Below the pieces are notes generated by a model that was not told where the DNA came from, ran no database searches, and saw only the letters and a program-made list of their open reading frames with translations. Below, piece after piece: positions 17,245-24,743 of a DNA stretch of 52,283 nucleotides (the stretch's first letter is position 1; every line of letters begins with the position of its first letter). Both the position numbers and the translations under genes were made by a program. Source of the stretch: Candidatus Kuenenia stuttgartensis (lineage in GTDB: Bacteria > Pseudomonadota > Alphaproteobacteria > SMXS01); NCBI GenBank assembly GCA_943329845.2, contig CALQFM020000024.1:1-52283 (forward strand), given 5' to 3'.

Positions 17245-19152
17245 GTGTCATTCATTGCTGCGGGGCGCCGGATGGCGATCCCGGTTATTGGGCTCATCTT
17301 GCTGCTTGGGTCGGTCGTCCAGGCCGCGCCCGAGGCGCCGCGCGCCTTCAGCGACTCCTACAAGGGTCCGAAGTTCGCGCTGGACGCGGAGACGACGAAG
17401 CGCGGAACCGAGATCTACACGACGACCTGCGCCATGTGCCACGACAAGGGGCTCAACCGCGCGCCGCAGAAGCGCATGATTGCGCTGATGACGCCGGAAT
17501 CCATCCACCGTGCGCTGACCGAGGGCGTGATGCGCGCCCAGGCCACCGGTCTCTCCGACGCCGACAAGGTGACCGTCGCCGAATATCTCGCCAGCCGGAA
17601 GTTTGGCGCCGCTGGCGACGCGGCACCGCTGATGTGCGCCGCCGGCGCCTCGCCGTTCGACTTCGCCGAACCGCCGCCCTTTGCCGGCTGGGGCCTGACC
17701 CCGTCCGGCAGCCACGCGATCACGACCGAGGCCGCCGGTATCGGCCGCGCCAATGTGGGCAAGCTGACCCTGAAGTGGTCGCTGGCCTTCCCCAACGCGA
17801 TCCGCGCCAGGTCGCAGCCAACGGTCGCCGGGGGCGCCATCTTCGTCGGTAGCCACGACGGCACGGTGTTCGCGCTCGACCGCGCCACCGGCTGCGCCCG
17901 CTGGGTGTTCCACGCCTCGGCCGAGGTGCGCACCGGCATCGTCGTCTCGCCATGGACCAAGGACGACAAGGCGGCCAGGCCGCTGGTCTATTTCGGTGAC
18001 CTGATCGGCAACGTCTACGCGGTCGATGCGCTCACCGGAAACCGCATCTGGAAGACCCGTCCGGATTCCCACCCCAATTCCACCATCACCGCCGCGCCGG
18101 TGCTGCACGGCGACACGCTCTATGTGGCGGTGTCGTCGCTGGAGGAGGGCAGGAGCGGTGACCCCCAATATGAGTGCTGCACGTTCCGGGGCTCGCTCGT
18201 CGCCTATGACGCGCGCACTGGCCAGCGCCGCTGGCAGACCTTCATGACCGACATGCCCGTTCAACAGGGCGTCAACGCCGTCGGCGCAAAACGCTTCGGG
18301 CCATCCGGCGTGGCGCTGTGGAACTCGCCGTCGGTCGACGAGAAGCGCGGCCGGCTCTACATCGCCACCGGCGACAACTATTCGTCGCCGACGAACGAGC
18401 TGAGCGACGCCATCGTCGCCTTCGACATGAAGACCGGCAAGATCGCCTGGTCCTACCAGGCGCAGGAGGGCGATGCCTGGAACGGCGCCTGCGACAACGT
18501 CGACAAGACCAACTGCCCCGAGGAGAACGGCCCCGACTATGATTTCGGCGCGGGCACCGTGCTGGCGAAGGCCAGCGACGGCCGCGACTATGTGTTGGCC
18601 GGCCAGAAATCGGGCATCCTCTACGCCATCAATCCCGATACCGGCAAGCTGGTCTGGGAGACCAAGGTGGGCCGGGGCGGCGTGGTCGCCGGCATCCATT
18701 TCGGACTGGCCGCATGGAAGGACACGGTATTCGTCCCGGTCAGCGACGTCCCCGACGGCCGGACCTATGGCGAGGCGGCGCGGCCGGGCGTGTATGCCCT
18801 GGACATCAGGACCGGCAACTATCTGTGGAAGGCGCCGGCCGAGGATGTCTGCGGCGGCAAGCCGTTCTGCCAGCCCGGCTATGGCGGGACGATCACCGCG
18901 ACGCCGGAGTTGCTGTTCGCCGGCTCGAACGACGGCCATCTGCGTGCCTTCGACACGAAGAGCGGCAAGATCGTATGGGATTACGACACGGTGCGTGAGT
19001 TCAAGACCGTTAGCGGTGCCACCGCGCGCGGCGGCTCCATGGGCGGCGGCGCCGGGCCAATCGCCTGGCGCGGCATGCTGATCATGAACTCGGGCTACGG
19101 CTTCGTCGGCGCCATGGGCGGCAACGTGCTGATGGTGTTCGCCGTCGAGTAG
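17245..19152 (+). CDS. PQQ-dependent alcohol dehydrogenase with N-terminal cytochrome c domain
   Basis: A 635-residue exported enzyme. A signal peptide (MAIPVIGLILLLGSVVQA from residue 10) is followed by a cytochrome c domain with heme motif CAMCH at 62-66. From about 140 comes a beta-propeller with repeated WD-like segments such as GTVFALDRATG and GVYALDIRTGNYLW. The order heme first, then propeller, matches polyvinyl-alcohol dehydrogenase (cytochrome) rather than methanol dehydrogenase. The substrate is uncertain. The GTG at 17245 has GGGGGAG 8 bases upstream; the ATG at 17272 is an alternative. Activity would need periplasmic PQQ and calcium. Confidence 0.88.
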   Translation: MSFIAAGRRMAIPVIGLILLLGSVVQAAPEAPRAFSDSYKGPKFALDAETTKRGTEIYTTTCAMCHDKGLNRAPQKRMIALMTPESIHRALTEGVMRAQATGLSDADKVTVAEYLASRKFGAAGDAAPLMCAAGASPFDFAEPPPFAGWGLTPSGSHAITTEAAGIGRANVGKLTLKWSLAFPNAIRARSQPTVAGGAIFVGSHDGTVFALDRATGCARWVFHASAEVRTGIVVSPWTKDDKAARPLVYFGDLIGNVYAVDALTGNRIWKTRPDSHPNSTITAAPVLHGDTLYVAVSSLEEGRSGDPQYECCTFRGSLVAYDARTGQRRWQTFMTDMPVQQGVNAVGAKRFGPSGVALWNSPSVDEKRGRLYIATGDNYSSPTNELSDAIVAFDMKTGKIAWSYQAQEGDAWNGACDNVDKTNCPEENGPDYDFGAGTVLAKASDGRDYVLAGQKSGILYAINPDTGKLVWETKVGRGGVVAGIHFGLAAWKDTVFVPVSDVPDGRTYGEAARPGVYALDIRTGNYLWKAPAEDVCGGKPFCQPGYGGTITATPELLFAGSNDGHLRAFDTKSGKIVWDYDTVREFKTVSGATARGGSMGGGAGPIAWRGMLIMNSGYGFVGAMGGNVLMVFAVE

Positions 19153-19158
19153 CGCCCG

Positions 19159-19407
19159 CTAATCCTTGAAGCGCAGGGCCGCCAGCTTGCGGTCGATCGC
19201 CGAGATGTCGCTTTGCGCCCCGACGGCCGGCTCCCGCAGGGTATCGCGCATCTGCCGGCGGGTTGCCAGCTTGTCCCGCGCATCCTTGGGAAGCATGTCC
19301 ATGGTGATCACACCGCGTGCGACGAGAACGTCGATCAGGTCCTCGAGGACACGGATGAAATTCCTGTCCTGCTCGTTCATGATCTTGTCGATGATTGGTG
19401 AACTCAT
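19159..19407 (-). CDS. Conserved-looking small hypothetical protein, 82 aa
   Basis: A charged, helical protein (DLIDVLVARGVITMDMLPKD, then ARDKLATRRQMRDTL) with no signal peptide or membrane segment. I do not recognise a named family. The ATG at 19407 has GGGG about 4 bases upstream. It is convergent with the PQQ dehydrogenase, 6 bases from its stop. The reading frame is clean with alphaproteobacterial codon use, so it is likely real. Confidence 0.6.
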   Translation of the reverse strand: MSSPIIDKIMNEQDRNFIRVLEDLIDVLVARGVITMDMLPKDARDKLATRRQMRDTLREPAVGAQSDISAIDRKLAALRFKD

Positions 19408-19691
19408 TTTGCCCCGCGCCTCTATGCCCGGATCAGCTCGCCCCCATGAACGTTGGAGACCCGGGTCAGTATAACGAAGTTGGCCTCAAGCGGATACCCA
19501 TTCTAGGCGCTATAGGCGGCAAGCTCGATGTTAAGTTTTGTAAATAAGAATCTGGTCGCGCAGTGTTTTTTCGGTTCACCGCGACGTACCGTGCCGACTT
19601 TTTCTATATTCATGTCAACTCTGTGAAAATCATCTAAAACCATTGATACTATTAAGATATTCGAGCGCAGGAACTGCTTCGCCGCGCATTG
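19408..19691. other. AT-rich intergenic region
   Basis: No gene seen. The stretch 19591-19665 is about 32% GC against roughly two-thirds in flanking genes and holds runs such as TTTTTCTATATT. It could carry promoters for the minus-strand gene ending at 19159 or bind a nucleoid protein. I found no convincing sigma-70 or EcfG promoter facing left. Confidence 0.4.
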
Positions 19692-19717
19692 GGAACCGTC
19701 GCGTACAAAGGCGCGTT
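19692..19717 (+). promoter_or_regulatory. EcfG-type general-stress promoter of the 60-aa gene
   Basis: GGAAC at 19692-19696, 17 bases, CGTT at 19714-19717. This is an exact consensus match. Transcription would start near 19724, leaving a leader of about 27 bases that contains GGAG before the GTG at 19751. Confidence 0.78.
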
Positions 19718-19750
19718 TGCGAGGGGCATCAACAAGAATGGAGACTTGCC

Positions 19751-19933
19751 GTGCTATACACCGTCGGTTACCGCGTCAACGACGCGTCCGAGCACGTGAC
19801 GCTCGAGGCCGAGGATGCCCTGGAAGCCGCAAAGTTCGTGAAATCCGAACATCCGGAAGCGTCCATCACCTATTCGCGTGCGGCCAACCATGAGGAGCGC
19901 GGCGGCGAGGAGATGACTGCAAGCGGTCCGTAG
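19751..19933 (+). CDS. Small stress-associated hypothetical protein, 60 aa
   Basis: A 60-residue acidic protein starting at GTG (MLYTVGYRVNDASEHV when initiated) with a helical middle (LEAEDALEAAKFVKSEHPEA). GGAG lies 7 bases upstream. The fold looks like a small alpha/beta domain, but I cannot name a function. It is a single-gene unit: an exact EcfG promoter upstream (19692) and a strong hairpin terminator downstream (19969-19992). Confidence 0.7.
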   Translation: MLYTVGYRVNDASEHVTLEAEDALEAAKFVKSEHPEASITYSRAANHEERGGEEMTASGP

Positions 19934-19968
19934 ACGCCGATCGGCCACCTCCAGGTCGGCAAGACCAA

Positions 19969-19992
19969 CCCCGCCGGATCGCTCCGGCGGGG
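19969..19992 (+). terminator. Hairpin terminator after the 60-aa gene
   Basis: CCCCGCCGGA and TCCGGCGGGG pair over 10 bases around the loop TCGC. They are followed by CTGATTT, a weak T tract. It lies 35 bases after the stop at 19933 and before the convergent DUF1236 gene, so it may serve both strands. Confidence 0.65.
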
Positions 19993-20020
19993 CTGATTTG
20001 AACGTCGCTCGAGACCGAGC

Positions 20021-20350
20021 TTACCAGACGTGGACGATACGCCGACTGCTGCGCTCGACGACCATCGGCTTGTTGTTGATGATCGTGTAGCTGTAGCGGT
20101 CTGGATCCTGCACTTTCATGGTTTCCGGCAGGGGATAGACCGCGATCGTGCCGGGCAGAACCACGCCGACTTCCGCGTTCATGGCGGGATCGGTAATCGG
20201 CGCATATTTCTTGGTGGTCGAATATTCCTTGATCACGGTCCCGTCTTCGGCTGTCCAGGAGGTCGTGGTCGTCGTCGTGGTTTCGGCGAAGGCAACGCCA
20301 GCGCTCAGCAGCGCGGACGCGGTAACGATCGAGAAAAGGAATTTCTTCAT
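20021..20350 (-). CDS. Secreted DUF1236 domain protein
   Basis: A 109-residue exported protein. The signal peptide MKKFLFSIVTASALLSAGVAFA is followed by a Thr-rich strand, then a short domain ending YTIINNKPMVVERSSRRIVHVW, which matches the usual end of DUF1236. Its function is unknown. The ATG at 20350 is chosen because GGAG lies 5 bases before it; an ATG at 20362 is too close to its own upstream region. An exact EcfG promoter stands 76 bases upstream, so expression under stress is expected. Confidence 0.85.
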   Translation of the reverse strand: MKKFLFSIVTASALLSAGVAFAETTTTTTTSWTAEDGTVIKEYSTTKKYAPITDPAMNAEVGVVLPGTIAVYPLPETMKVQDPDRYSYTIINNKPMVVERSSRRIVHVW

Positions 20351-20425
20351 CGGTAACTCCATCTTGCCGGATGAGTGGGTCTTCCTGGGCGGCGGAGCGG
20401 CAACGCCGATTCAGATCGCGACCTA

Positions 20426-20450
20426 AACGAATTGTGCACGGTGAAGTTCC
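20426..20450 (-). promoter_or_regulatory. EcfG-type promoter of the DUF1236 gene
   Basis: On the minus strand: GGAAC (20450-20446), 16-base spacer, CGTT (20429-20426). Exact consensus. The predicted start site is near 20418, leaving a leader of about 70 bases before the ATG at 20350. Confidence 0.75.
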
Positions 20451-20488
20451 GCGGGTGATGACGCGTTGGCCGGGAGGCGGCCTAGTCT

Positions 20489-20674
20489 TCAGATACGGAC
20501 ATTGCCGATCGCGCCCAACAGGCCGAAAGCCTGCAGCAGCCAGATGATCACGGCGATGACCACGACGATGTTCAGGATCTTTTTGATCTTCGCATCCATC
20601 GGAATGTAGGCATTGACCAGCCACAGCAGGATGCCGACGACGACGAGTACGATCACTACATGCAGCAGAGGCAT
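20489..20674 (-). CDS. Thivi_2564-type small membrane protein, 61 aa
   Basis: Two transmembrane helices: LHVVIVLVVVGILLWLVNAY and ILNIVVVIAVIIWLLQAF, separated by the polar turn IPMDAKIKK. This pattern is the Thivi_2564 family of inner-membrane proteins of unknown function. AGGAGA lies 4 bases before the ATG at 20674. An exact EcfG promoter lies 85 bases upstream, which fits a stress-response membrane protein. Confidence 0.85.
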   Translation of the reverse strand: MPLLHVVIVLVVVGILLWLVNAYIPMDAKIKKILNIVVVIAVIIWLLQAFGLLGAIGNVRI

Positions 20675-20758
20675 GTCTTCTCCTGTTAGATGCGCCGGTG
20701 AACGGGACTGTGCCTCAATCGGCGGAGCGGCAGCACCGATTGTGGATCGCTGCCTGAG

Positions 20759-20784
20759 AACGTAGAACCTGTGCCGGATGTTCC
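20759..20784 (-). promoter_or_regulatory. EcfG-type promoter of the Thivi_2564-type gene
   Basis: On the minus strand: GGAAC (20784-20780), 17-base spacer, CGTT (20762-20759). Exact consensus. Transcription would begin near 20752 and read toward the ATG at 20674. Confidence 0.75.
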
Positions 20785-20904
20785 GTGCCAGCGCCGATCC
20801 ATCAGCACCGGATTTGTGGTATCCTGGCGGCTGGTAGCTTGCTGACCTGTGCGCATGATACGCGCGATATGGGCCACATTTCGCCCAGGATGGAGACGGA
20901 TGGG

Positions 20905-21240
20905 ATGCGAATGAAAGCTTTTTGGGCGATCCCGTGCCTGGTCGTGCTGATCTCGGCATGCACACAGGAAACCGACGCGGAGCACAAGGAGGCTTATGAG
21001 GCGGGATACGCCGACGCCTCCGTCAAGCTCAAGAACGTGTATGAGCGGAGGGTCCAGGAGATGGAAGCCACTCATCGTCGCGAGGTGGAAGTCTTGAAAT
21101 CGCAGATTCCGGGACCATCCCTCACGCAGAGCACGGAAATTTGCGGTGTCGATGGCGCCAACGTCAATGGCCGCCACATCGATGGCGGCAAAACCGGTTG
21201 CGTACGCATGTATAGCGATGGGCGGTACGAGCGCTTCTGA
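20905..21240 (+). CDS. Small lipoprotein with coiled-coil segment, 111 aa
   Basis: An exported protein with lipobox LISAC, so Cys19 would be lipidated. A charged helical region follows (AEHKEAYEAGYADASVKLKN, then ERRVQEMEATHRREVEVLKS), then a Gly-rich tail with two cysteines (CGVDGANVNG and TGCVRMYSDGRYERF) that may form a disulfide. I do not recognise the family. GGAG lies 8 bases before the ATG at 20905; ATGs at 20890 and 20911 are in frame. No EcfG promoter was seen for it. Confidence 0.65.
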   Translation: MRMKAFWAIPCLVVLISACTQETDAEHKEAYEAGYADASVKLKNVYERRVQEMEATHRREVEVLKSQIPGPSLTQSTEICGVDGANVNGRHIDGGKTGCVRMYSDGRYERF

Positions 21241-21313
21241 GGGCGAAAGCGGTTGGCAGTGTTGGTGAGCCCGTTGGATCGGCGTGGACGCCGTTCTCTT
21301 GCCGGGGATCTTC

Positions 21314-21598
21314 CTAATGCCGGCCAAGGATAAGCGACGTGTTGATGCCGCCAAAAGCAAAGTTGTTGGACATCACGAATTCGGCATCGATCACGCGCGA
21401 CGCGCCGGTCATGTAATCGAGGGAACCGCAGGCGGGATCGGGATCCTGCAGGTTGGCGGTGGGCACGAACCGCGCCGCCCGCATCATCTCGATGGCGAGC
21501 CACGCCTCAATGGCGCCGCACGCGCCGAGGGTGTGGCCGAAATAGCTCTTGAGGGAATGCATCGGCTTGCCCGCGCCGAGGACCAGCCCGTCACGGGC
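21314..21598 (-). pseudogene. Beta-ketoacyl-ACP synthase (FabF/FabB-like) C-terminal remnant
   Basis: The minus strand encodes the last 90 residues or so of a KAS enzyme. It includes the catalytic-lysine/His region KPMHSLKSYFGHTLGACGA, then EAWLAIEMM and the end VMSNNFAFGGINTSLI. The N-terminal 300 residues, including the active-site Cys, are absent. Upstream of 21598 similarity stops abruptly. It lies back to back with a TPR remnant, so both look truncated by one deletion. It is probably not functional. Confidence 0.8.
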
Positions 21599-21645
21599 CC
21601 CCCTGCAGCTTGATTGCGCCTCATCCGCGTTACCTCGCCTAGCCG

Positions 21646-21948
21646 ATGCGAGATGTCGGACGACTTGCCGATGCAGAAGCCCTTGGGATGGAAGCGCACT
21701 TGCTGACCCCAGACGATTTCAGGCCGTGCACGCTGCTTGGCGCCGTCTACATTGAACGTGGGGACCTCATGGCGGGCCACGAGTGGTACCAGAAGGCTGA
21801 GTCGCTTGGGGAGGATCATCGTGCCATGTATCAAGACCTGAAAGCGCTGCTAGCCCGTTCAGAACCCAAGGAACAAGAACGCATCTGCGCCTTCTTGCTT
21901 GCGCAGGATCCGAGGCGGTTCGCCTGGTGCGCCACGACATGGCGTTAG
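21646..21948 (+). pseudogene. TPR-protein C-terminal remnant
   Basis: An open frame of 100 residues resembling the end of a tetratricopeptide protein: ADAEALGMEAHLLTPDDFRP, then TLLGAVYIERGDLMAGHEWY, and ICAFLLAQDPRRF. A stop codon sits just before the first ATG and no ribosome-binding site is seen, so the 5' part is missing. Its missing end faces the missing end of the KAS remnant. Confidence 0.6.
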
Positions 21949-22342
21949 TTGGCAGGCAGCACTAGTGTCGCATGCCGTTGCCGGGCCACCATCGAACGCG
22001 CTCCTCCTTGGCGGTCGGGTCGCGGGCAGTACCACAGCGTTTCATTCACGAGCATTGGGTGAGCAAAGCCGCGTGCCGGTGGCGCTAAAAATTGGGGCTT
22101 ATCCCGTGGGTGCACATTGGCCCGGATCGCCCTTCGTTCTCGAAGGTATCCCCCCGGTCCATCGTGAAACAAGGCGCGGGTCCCCTTTTCAAATCTTCCC
22201 GCTGTCGTCGGGCAGAGTAAAATTACCGGGCGCAGGCTTCATCCCGAGGGGCCGAAACAGATTCGCCTGATTGCTATCTGATTGCTGAAACAGGAATTCG
22301 CAGGCGTTTCTCTGCCGGAAATCCAATAAGCCATTGATTTTA
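21949..22342. other. Noncoding, decayed region
   Basis: About 390 bases before tRNA-Lys. Open frames here have no family-like features or ribosome-binding sites, and base composition is uneven. I see no recognisable gene. It may be debris from the same rearrangement as the two remnants to the left. Confidence 0.4.
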
Positions 22343-22418
22343 TGGTGAGCCCGTCGGGGTTCGAACCCGAGACCCTCTGATTAAAAGTCAGATGCTCTAC
22401 CAGCTGAGCTACGGGCTC
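22343..22418 (-). tRNA. tRNA-Lys (anticodon UUU)
   Basis: The minus strand folds as a cloverleaf: acceptor GAGCCCG pairs with CGGGCTC, D arm AGCTCAGCTGGTAGAGC, anticodon stem TCTGA/TCAGA with loop CTTTTAA (anticodon TTT), and T arm GGGTTCGAACCCC. The CCA end is encoded (22345-22343). Confidence 0.97.
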
Positions 22419-22489
22419 CCGAAAACGCGCGGACCATACGGTTGGCACGGGTGACGGTCAATCCCCGTCGACGGCTCGGGGTTTTTAAT

Positions 22490-22501
22490 AAACAAGCGTT
22501 T
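22490..22501. promoter_or_regulatory. PsrA/TetR-like operator box
   Basis: AAAC-AAGC-GTTT is an inverted repeat in an AT-rich stretch about 104 bases upstream of the SDR start. It fits the AAAC-N2-4-GTTT core reported for fatty-acid-responsive TetR regulators such as PsrA. No TetR gene is in the window. The match is only 8 informative bases. Confidence 0.35.
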
Positions 22502-22604
22502 AAAATAAACTATTGTGCCGCCGCCCGGGCTCGCATAGGGTTTGCTAGTCTTTTGGGGAGCGCGCGGCCGTCGGGCCGTGCCGACGCATGTGGAGAACCG
22601 AACC

Positions 22605-23393
22605 ATGAAGCAGTTGCAGGACAAGGTGGCCATCGTCACCGGCGCGGGCAGGGGCATCGGCCGGGCCATCGCCATCGCCTACGCCCGGGAAGGCGCCAAG
22701 GTCGCCGTGGTGTCGCGCACGCCGTCGACGGTCGAGGCGGTCGCCAAGGAAATCAACGACGCCGGCGGCACTGCCATCGGCGTGGCTTGCGACGTGGGCA
22801 AGCGCGACCAGGTGTTCGCCGCCGTCGACAAGACGGTCAAGGCGTTCGGCACCGTCCACATCCTGGTCAACAATGCCCAGGGCTTCGGTACCGAGGCCGA
22901 TCCGCAGCCGTCGACCGTGTTCGTCGCCATGGAAGACACCAACGAGGACGAGTGGGAATACACCTTCCGCACCGGCGCCACCGCGTCGCTGTGGTTCATG
23001 AAGGCGGTGTTCCCGCACATGAAGGCCCAGCACTACGGCAAGATCATCAATTTCGCGTCGAGTTCGGGCCAGATGGGGTTCCCGGGCAACACCTGCTACA
23101 ACTCGACCAAGGAAGCGATCCGCGCGCTCACCCGCACCGCCGCCAACGAGTGGGGCCAGTACGGCATTACCGTCAACACCATCAATCCGGCGCTCGAGAC
23201 CCGCGCGTTCGACGCGTGGAAGACCGCCCGGCCAGAATTCGTCGAGGCGCTGAAGCAGCGCATTCCCATGCGCCGCCTGGGCGATCCCGATGTGGACGCG
23301 GGCCCGATCGCCGTGTTCCTCGCCAGCCCGGGCTCGGACTACATGACCGGCAGCACCTTCATGCTCGAAGGCGGCATGCACACGCTGCCCTGA
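22605..23393 (+). CDS. SDR family oxidoreductase (FabG-like)
   Basis: A 262-residue classical SDR: TGAGRGIG at 12-19, NNAQG near 90, the Ser in NFASSSGQ, and Tyr165/Lys169 in YNSTK. It has an insertion after NNAQ (TEADPQPSTVFVAMED) of unknown role. GGAGA lies 9 bases before the ATG at 22605. A possible PsrA-like box is upstream and a 12-bp hairpin downstream, so it looks monocistronic. The substrate is unknown. Confidence 0.88.
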   Translation: MKQLQDKVAIVTGAGRGIGRAIAIAYAREGAKVAVVSRTPSTVEAVAKEINDAGGTAIGVACDVGKRDQVFAAVDKTVKAFGTVHILVNNAQGFGTEADPQPSTVFVAMEDTNEDEWEYTFRTGATASLWFMKAVFPHMKAQHYGKIINFASSSGQMGFPGNTCYNSTKEAIRALTRTAANEWGQYGITVNTINPALETRAFDAWKTARPEFVEALKQRIPMRRLGDPDVDAGPIAVFLASPGSDYMTGSTFMLEGGMHTLP

Positions 23394-23425
23394 GCAGCGG
23401 CCACAACGCACCGCAACGCAAGTAA

Positions 23426-23453
23426 GTGACGGGAATCGCAAGATTCCCGTCAC
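23426..23453 (+). terminator. 12-bp hairpin after the SDR gene
   Basis: GTGACGGGAATC and GATTCCCGTCAC pair perfectly around loop GCAA, 33 bases after the stop. No T run follows, so it may act as a weak terminator or protect the mRNA 3' end. Confidence 0.5.
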
Positions 23454-23526
23454 GCCCGCTTGCGAAAGGTTCCGGGTGCGCAATATTTCAATTATCGCCG
23501 CTCATGGCGACTTGGGAGAGACACAT

Positions 23527-24030
23527 ATGATCATTCGCACCCTGGCGACCGCGTCGCTTGCCGTCATGCTGATGTCGTCGGCCGCCTACGCGGCATCCGA
23601 CTACCTGCTGGAACTGGGCGACGTGAAGGGCGAGTCCAAGGCAAAGTTCGGCGGCGGCGGCGGCGGTGGCGCCGGCAGTGGCGGCCAGATTGAGGTCCAG
23701 TCGTTCTCATGGGGCGCCAGCAACCCGACCAGCGTCGGCTCAAGCGGCATGAGTGCCGGTAAGGTGGCCGCGGGCCCGCCGGCGCCGCCGCCAGCCGGTC
23801 CGGGCAAAATCGTCGTGACCACCTCGGGCGCCACCGCAAAATGCGCCACGGGCAAGCACTTCGCGAACGCGGTGCTCACCGCGAGGACCGGCAAATACAC
23901 CCTGGAGGACGTCACCGTCACGGCCTGCGACGTCCATGGCGATCCGCACGTCCAGGAGATGAGCTACGGCAAGGCCTCCTTCAGCGACCTGTCCATCATG
24001 TCGTCGCCGCCCAGGAAGGGCGCCCAGTAA
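23527..24030 (+). CDS. Secreted Hcp-like small protein with glycine-rich loop
   Basis: A 167-residue exported protein. The signal peptide IRTLATASLAVMLMSSAAYA is followed by YLLELGDVKGESK, a seven-Gly run, then IEVQSFSWGASNP. A later block, KYTLEDVTVTACDV then YGKASFSDL, completes the resemblance to the Hcp tube fold, where FLKIDGIKGES, IEVLSFSWG and a later TLxDVxVS strand recur. Tube-forming Hcp has no signal peptide, and no other T6SS gene is here, so this is probably a periplasmic relative. GGGAGA precedes the ATG. Strong hairpins flank it. Confidence 0.6.
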   Translation: MIIRTLATASLAVMLMSSAAYAASDYLLELGDVKGESKAKFGGGGGGGAGSGGQIEVQSFSWGASNPTSVGSSGMSAGKVAAGPPAPPPAGPGKIVVTTSGATAKCATGKHFANAVLTARTGKYTLEDVTVTACDVHGDPHVQEMSYGKASFSDLSIMSSPPRKGAQ

Positions 24031-24048
24031 ACACCTCGGTTATCCGCC

Positions 24049-24075
24049 GCCGGCCGCAAGATCATTGCGGCCGGC
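24049..24075 (+). terminator. 11-bp hairpin terminator
   Basis: GCCGGCCGCAA and TTGCGGCCGGC pair over 11 bases around GATCA, 19 bases after the Hcp-like stop. CCCTCTTGC follows rather than a clean T run. Confidence 0.6.
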
Positions 24076-24113
24076 CCCTCTTGCTGGTTTGATCGGGCAA
24101 AGGGGAGGGAACT

Positions 24114-24743
24114 ATGACCGTCATTCCGTGGGGCGCCTTCGCGCTGATCCTCGGCCTCGCGCTGATCACGGTGGGGTTGGGGATCGTCTATGGTTACGCT
24201 AGGGGCGCGTGGGAATACGCGCCGGGCGCGACAATCCTGAAGAACTTCATGAGGGCGGCCTATGCCTGCCTGATAGCCGGCCTGGCGCTGATCGTCGCCG
24301 GCGCGCTGACCGGCGGCATGCCCAACGCGTCCGCCGGACGCGCCGTGCCGGTCAGCCTGTATTATGGCGCGGCGCTGGGCCTGCTGCTGGTGATCCTGAC
24401 CTACAACGTAATGCATCACCGGGTCCGGATCATGACGGCGCCAGGCTCGCAGGGCGAGGACGAGAAGTCCCAGCGCGTCACCCGCGTGCACGCCAACTTC
24501 ACCGAATATGTGCCGACGGGCCTGGCCCTGCTGGTGATGGTCCAATTGTCCGGCGCACCGGCGATCATGGTGCATTTCGGCGGCGGCCTGCTGGTGCTGG
24601 CGCGCTACCTGCACGCCTATGGCTACACGCGGCATCCCATGGCCAGCTTCGGCCGCATCGTCGGCATCCAGTCGACGATCCTGGCTATCAGCTTCATGGT
24701 GGCGACGGCGTTCTATTACCTGGTGCTGTGCCGGCTGCTGTAG
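24114..24743 (+). CDS. MAPEG-domain membrane protein
   Basis: A 209-residue inner-membrane protein with about five hydrophobic segments. The C-terminal half has the MAPEG signature RVHANFTEYVPTGL and HFGGGLLVLARYLHAYGY. The extra N-terminal helix pair (FALILGLALITVGLGIVYGY) and the loop before MAPEG are longer than usual. MAPEG proteins are glutathione-linked enzymes, but bacterial members are mostly uncharacterised. AGGGGAGGG precedes the ATG at 24114. Its last 50 bases overlap the end of the convergent phytochelatin-synthase-like gene. Confidence 0.88.
   Translation: MTVIPWGAFALILGLALITVGLGIVYGYARGAWEYAPGATILKNFMRAAYACLIAGLALIVAGALTGGMPNASAGRAVPVSLYYGAALGLLLVILTYNVMHHRVRIMTAPGSQGEDEKSQRVTRVHANFTEYVPTGLALLVMVQLSGAPAIMVHFGGGLLVLARYLHAYGYTRHPMASFGRIVGIQSTILAISFMVATAFYYLVLCRLL

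Noticed and set aside
22239-22448. Minus-strand open frame of 69 codons with sequence like VAQLVEHLTFNQRVSGS
   Set aside because: It is the translation of tRNA-Lys; this exact peptide pattern is a common false protein.
23527-24030. Type VI secretion tube protein
   Set aside because: It has a signal peptide and glycine insert and no other T6SS genes are present, so only an Hcp-like fold is suggested.
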